DNA from: a virus
Length of the DNA: 25,099 bases
Reading direction: 5' to 3' (one strand)
IMG/VR virus record: IMGVR_UViG_3300042307_000612
Span: 1-25,099 of that record
Shown: piece after piece, positions 22,179 through 25,099 of the stretch
Numbering within the stretch: position 1 is the first letter of the stretch
Layout: each line of letters begins with the position of its first letter
Program-made: the position numbers and the translations under genes
Notes under the pieces: model-generated
What the model was told of the DNA's origin: nothing
What the model saw: the letters and a program-made list of their open reading frames with translations, nothing else
Databases searched by the model: none

Positions 22179-23759
22179 TTGGCTATTGTACAAATTTCGC
22201 GAATTACCCAGCGTAAAGGGTTACAGGAAAATCTACCGCAACTGGCCGGTGCTGAATTCGGATGGAGCATTGACGAACGCAGATTGTTCATTGGCAACGG
22301 AACTCTTCAAGACGGCGCTCCAGTTATCGGCAACACTGAAATCTTAACAGAATTTTCTGAAATTATTCCGCTGGTACAGGATTACACTTACAGCGGCGAA
22401 GAAGCCACGGGATACACAGTACAAACTGGCCCATCACCCGGAACTCCAGTACAACTATCTCTCCAAAATTGGATGGATCAGTTTGCCACTGTCAAAGACT
22501 TTGGTGCAGTGGGCGATGGTATTACAGATGACACTGCGGCCATTAACCGCGCACTTTATCAACTTTATTGCAGAGAAGTAAATCCTGCAATTCGCAGAAG
22601 TTTATTCTTTCCAGCCGGCGTATATCTTGTCACTGGCACAATTAATGTTCCTCCTTATGCTACATTACAAGGTGAAGGTCCTCTGAACAGTATCATTCAA
22701 ATGGCTGCCGGCTCGGCAGCATCATACGTGGTACAGACCAGCGACAGTTTACAACAAACAGGTGCCAACATTGGCACAAACAGTGCAACACCGCCCACAA
22801 GTATTACAATTGAAAACATGTGTTTCCAATCCGTTGATCCAATGGATATTGCATTCATTGATCGAGCATCCGACTGTATTTTCAATCAAGTGCAATTTGT
22901 TGGACCATTGACCACAGCAGATCTCACAGTGGATACCGACAACACTGCTTGTGTTAGATTTGACAATAGTGATGCGTTAGATGTACATCAAATTAAATTT
23001 GACAACTGCGGATTCACTGGAACAACATACGGAGTTAGAACAGATCGACATGTTCGCGGAGTAGGTATCACAGGCGCACATTTTTCAACCTTGTTCAACG
23101 GCGTTCTATTAGAAGTCAATCCTGATGGTGCTGAATTCAATCCACAAGGATTTGGAATTACCAGTTGCGATTTTGATACTGTATATGCACAAGGTATTAT
23201 ATTTTATTCTGATCGCAATGCCACAGCACAAAACACATTTGGCGATGTTGGCAACCACTTTGGTGGCATAACACAACCCTACACCACAATCATAGATTTC
23301 TTGTCTGCCAACAACATAAGTGTTGGTGACATGTTCGAACGGGCAGATGCCTATGCTGTTGTGCATCCAAGAATTGATTTAAATGGCGAAGCAAGTATTG
23401 CATTTACAAACGGTCAACAGTTGGCCATGGGCACCTATGTTCGAGACTCCGGACTCGCAGTTTCATTAACAAACAACGTCATTACTCCCACCAATGCAAT
23501 CGCATACAGCCTTGGCAGTGTTGTTGCACTCAGCATCAATTATACCATTGTGAGAGGTACAGCGTACCGAACTGGTATTATTAACATAACTACCACAGGA
23601 AGCGGCAGTTTAAACTACACAGATGACTACACAGAAAATGCCAGTACTGGCATTACTCTCACTGTGACTCAGACTGGCAGCACGGTTTTTGTAAAGTACA
23701 TTAGTACCAACACCGGCTTGGCCGCTACACTAACTTATAGTATAACACATTTGGCCTAA
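22179..23759 (+). CDS. Tail-spike or tail-fibre protein with pectate-lyase-like beta-helix
   Basis: A 526-residue virion protein. The N-terminal 45 residues (ITQRKGLQENLP, then GWSIDERRLFIGNG) form the small domain found at the start of many phage fibres, as in the major tropism determinant family, and probably attach it to the tail. Residues from about 105, VKDFGAVGDGITDDTAAIN, are the classic opening of Pectate_lyase_3/GH28-type right-handed beta-helices, which in phages are often polysaccharide-degrading or binding spikes. A long beta-helix follows, with a distinct beta-rich C-terminus. Catalytic residues cannot be assigned. The start is TTG, with AGAGGA eight bases upstream, under a late promoter. 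It is the likely receptor-binding or capsule-active protein of this region. Confidence 0.82.
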   Translation: MAIVQISRITQRKGLQENLPQLAGAEFGWSIDERRLFIGNGTLQDGAPVIGNTEILTEFSEIIPLVQDYTYSGEEATGYTVQTGPSPGTPVQLSLQNWMDQFATVKDFGAVGDGITDDTAAINRALYQLYCREVNPAIRRSLFFPAGVYLVTGTINVPPYATLQGEGPLNSIIQMAAGSAASYVVQTSDSLQQTGANIGTNSATPPTSITIENMCFQSVDPMDIAFIDRASDCIFNQVQFVGPLTTADLTVDTDNTACVRFDNSDALDVHQIKFDNCGFTGTTYGVRTDRHVRGVGITGAHFSTLFNGVLLEVNPDGAEFNPQGFGITSCDFDTVYAQGIIFYSDRNATAQNTFGDVGNHFGGITQPYTTIIDFLSANNISVGDMFERADAYAVVHPRIDLNGEASIAFTNGQQLAMGTYVRDSGLAVSLTNNVITPTNAIAYSLGSVVALSINYTIVRGTAYRTGIINITTTGSGSLNYTDDYTENASTGITLTVTQTGSTVFVKYISTNTGLAATLTYSITHLA

Positions 23760-23760
23760 C

Positions 23761-24189
23761 GTGGTCTGGCCTGCAACATTTGAATCCCGGCTGGATAGTT
23801 GGACACAACTACGCACTCGAGCCAAAACTCTGCCCATTGATGCGGCACTGGAAGACATCAACACCTGGTGGTTCTCATCTCCCTGGACTGGATATCACCT
23901 GCACTGGGATGATCAAACAGATTGGCCCGATCCCTGGCAACTATTGGATGACAATATATTCTGCGAGGTTGCTCGCGGGCTAGGAATCCTGTATACTATA
24001 ACTTTGTTGGAACGTGCAGATATACACTCAGCAGAACTGATTTTAACAAAAACGGGTCATAATTTAGTCCTGGTCGACAAATCAAAATATATACTGAATT
24101 GGGATAAGTCAACTGTCGTAAATATCAATCCAGAAGCAAAAATAGTAAAAAAATTAACCCAATTACAGGTTAGTGAGAAGTACCAGTAA
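23761..24189 (+). CDS. Unknown Trp-rich protein upstream of nrdA
   Basis: A 142-residue protein starting at GTG, one base after the tail-spike stop. The N-terminal 75 residues are very rich in Trp (INTWWFSSPWTGYHLHWDD, then WPDPWQLLDD). The C-terminal half is alternating beta and helix (LGILYTITLLERAD, then LVLVDKSKYILNW). I recall similar uncharacterised proteins in marine T4-like genomes but know no function. The Trp/Pro-rich part may be a protein-binding surface on a phage particle; this is a guess. No membrane segment or signal peptide. A GTG start without a clear Shine-Dalgarno sequence suggests coupling to the gene before it. Confidence 0.72.
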   Translation: MVWPATFESRLDSWTQLRTRAKTLPIDAALEDINTWWFSSPWTGYHLHWDDQTDWPDPWQLLDDNIFCEVARGLGILYTITLLERADIHSAELILTKTGHNLVLVDKSKYILNWDKSTVVNINPEAKIVKKLTQLQVSEKYQ

Positions 24190-24210
24190 CAAAAATAACA
24201 AGAGAAGCAG

Positions 24211-25099
24211 ATGTCAACAATAACAGTAGTAAAGCGCAGTGGGCGCCGTGAACCCATTGCTATCGAAAAGTGGCAATCACAAATAGCAAAAATATGTCAA
24301 GGTATAGCAGATGTCAGTCAGAGTATGGTGGAGATCAAAGCTCAACTGCACTTTTATGACGGCATCACAACCAAAGAAATTGATGGTATCACCCTCCGGG
24401 CCATAGTAGATTTAATTGATGTTGAATCTAATCCTGATGTAGGACATACCAACTATCAGTTTGTGGCCGGCAAGCAACGACTAAGCATGTTGCGTAAAGA
24501 TGTATACGGAAGTTACACTCCGCCACATCTATACGAAATAGTAAAAACCAATGTGGCCACAGGGTTATATACTCCGGAACTGCTGGAGTGGTACACTGAA
24601 GATGACTGGAATCGAATGAATGACATTATTGATCATTCCAAAGACGAACAGTACAGTTATGCTGCCATTGAACAACTGATAGAGAAGTACTTGGTAAAAA
24701 ATAGAAGTACAAAGGAAATATATGAAACCCCACAAGTTAGATACATGGTGGCAGCCGCTACAGTCTTTCATAAAGAAGAACCTAATGCAGCCCGTATGCG
24801 TTATATCAAAGAATATTACAACGCAGCCAGTGATGGCCTGTTCACTCTTGCTACTCCTGTGCTGGCTGGTCTCGGGACTCCTACTAAACAGTTTAGTAGT
24901 TGCGTACTTATCCGCAGTGACGATGATTTGGACAGTATATTTGCTAGCGGAGAAATGATGGCCAAATATGCCAGCAAACGTGCAGGCATTGGTTTAGAAA
25001 TTGGTCGGTTACGTCCACTAGGTTCTCCCATCCGTGGTGGAGAGATCATGCACACAGGTATGATACCATTCCTGAAAAAATGGTTTGGTGACCTACGCT
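24211..25099 (+). CDS. nrdA: Ribonucleotide reductase class Ia alpha subunit, 3'-truncated
   Basis: The first 296 codons of NrdA, cut by the window end. The enzyme reduces ribonucleoside diphosphates to deoxynucleotides with the NrdB radical subunit, supplying phage DNA synthesis. The N-terminal ATP-cone (VVKRSGRREPIAIEKWQ, then VDLID) would bind the ATP/dATP activity regulator. SYAAIEQLIEKYLVKNR matches E. coli NrdA, and QFSSCVLI holds the first redox-active Cys (C225 in E. coli). SQRAGIG-like and LGSPIRGGE segments follow (here KRAGIGLEIGRLRPLGSPI). The ATG at 24211 has an AGAGAAG ribosome-binding site. The frame is open to the last base. nrdB is presumably beyond the window. Confidence 0.96.
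   Translation, partial: MSTITVVKRSGRREPIAIEKWQSQIAKICQGIADVSQSMVEIKAQLHFYDGITTKEIDGITLRAIVDLIDVESNPDVGHTNYQFVAGKQRLSMLRKDVYGSYTPPHLYEIVKTNVATGLYTPELLEWYTEDDWNRMNDIIDHSKDEQYSYAAIEQLIEKYLVKNRSTKEIYETPQVRYMVAAATVFHKEEPNAARMRYIKEYYNAASDGLFTLATPVLAGLGTPTKQFSSCVLIRSDDDLDSIFASGEMMAKYASKRAGIGLEIGRLRPLGSPIRGGEIMHTGMIPFLKKWFGDLR

Noticed and set aside
1-25099. tRNA genes, CRISPR array, insertion sequence, integrase or attachment site
   Set aside because: Gaps between genes are too short for most of these, no cloverleaf or spaced repeat array is visible, and no transposase or integrase motif occurs in any frame.

Overview
This window reads as part of the genome of a T4-like myovirus (Caudoviricetes) of an aquatic proteobacterium. 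It is densely packed: nearly every gene is on the + strand and starts within the last few bases of its neighbour. It carries T4-type replication and recombination proteins (UvsW, a probable gp62, gp61, gp41), late-promoter octamers of the TATAAATA/NNTAAATA type, and a class Ia NrdA. IscU and IscA closely resemble the gamma/beta-proteobacterial proteins, including the HscA-binding LPPVK motif, which points to a host of that kind. I see no tRNA, CRISPR array, insertion sequence or integrase.

Layout. 3-2666: the 3' end of an unknown gene, the UvsW helicase and an SGNH-like protein. 2691-4889: a unit from its own sigma70-type promoter, holding an unknown protein, a gp62-like clamp-loader subunit, a zinc-finger protein and a miniature homologue of the DNA polymerase III alpha palm. 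4864-5241: the only minus-strand gene, from a perfect TATAAATA promoter. 5310-6419: a BppU-like virion protein. 6466-8857: primase and replicative helicase. 8854-11464: a cassette of a radical SAM enzyme, an unknown protein and an SGNH-like protein; the last two resemble the proteins flanking uvsW. 11504-18236: a late block of mostly unrecognised, probably virion-related genes, including a large protein that appears to join a Pol beta-type nucleotidyltransferase to a ligase-type (KxDG) nucleotidyltransferase. 18274-21460: a radical SAM enzyme, a cold-shock protein, IscU, IscA and a third radical SAM enzyme. 21441-25099: a PD-(D/E)XK nuclease, a beta-helix tail-spike protein, an unknown protein and the 5' part of nrdA.

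How they may work together. UvsW, gp62, gp61, gp41, the nuclease and NrdA form the DNA replication and nucleotide supply side. IscU and IscA would build and deliver Fe-S clusters, and their likely clients are the three phage radical SAM enzymes, one of which is translationally coupled to iscA. The substrates of those enzymes, and the roles of the SGNH-like proteins beside them, are not readable from sequence.

Most unusual points: the roughly 192-residue polymerase III alpha relative that keeps the three catalytic aspartates; the two-nucleotidyltransferase fusion; the Fe-S/radical SAM module; and six promoters placed so that transcription should start at or next to the start codon, implying leaderless mRNAs from both early-type and late-type promoters. 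Comparisons with E. coli and T4 proteins are from memory, without a database search.
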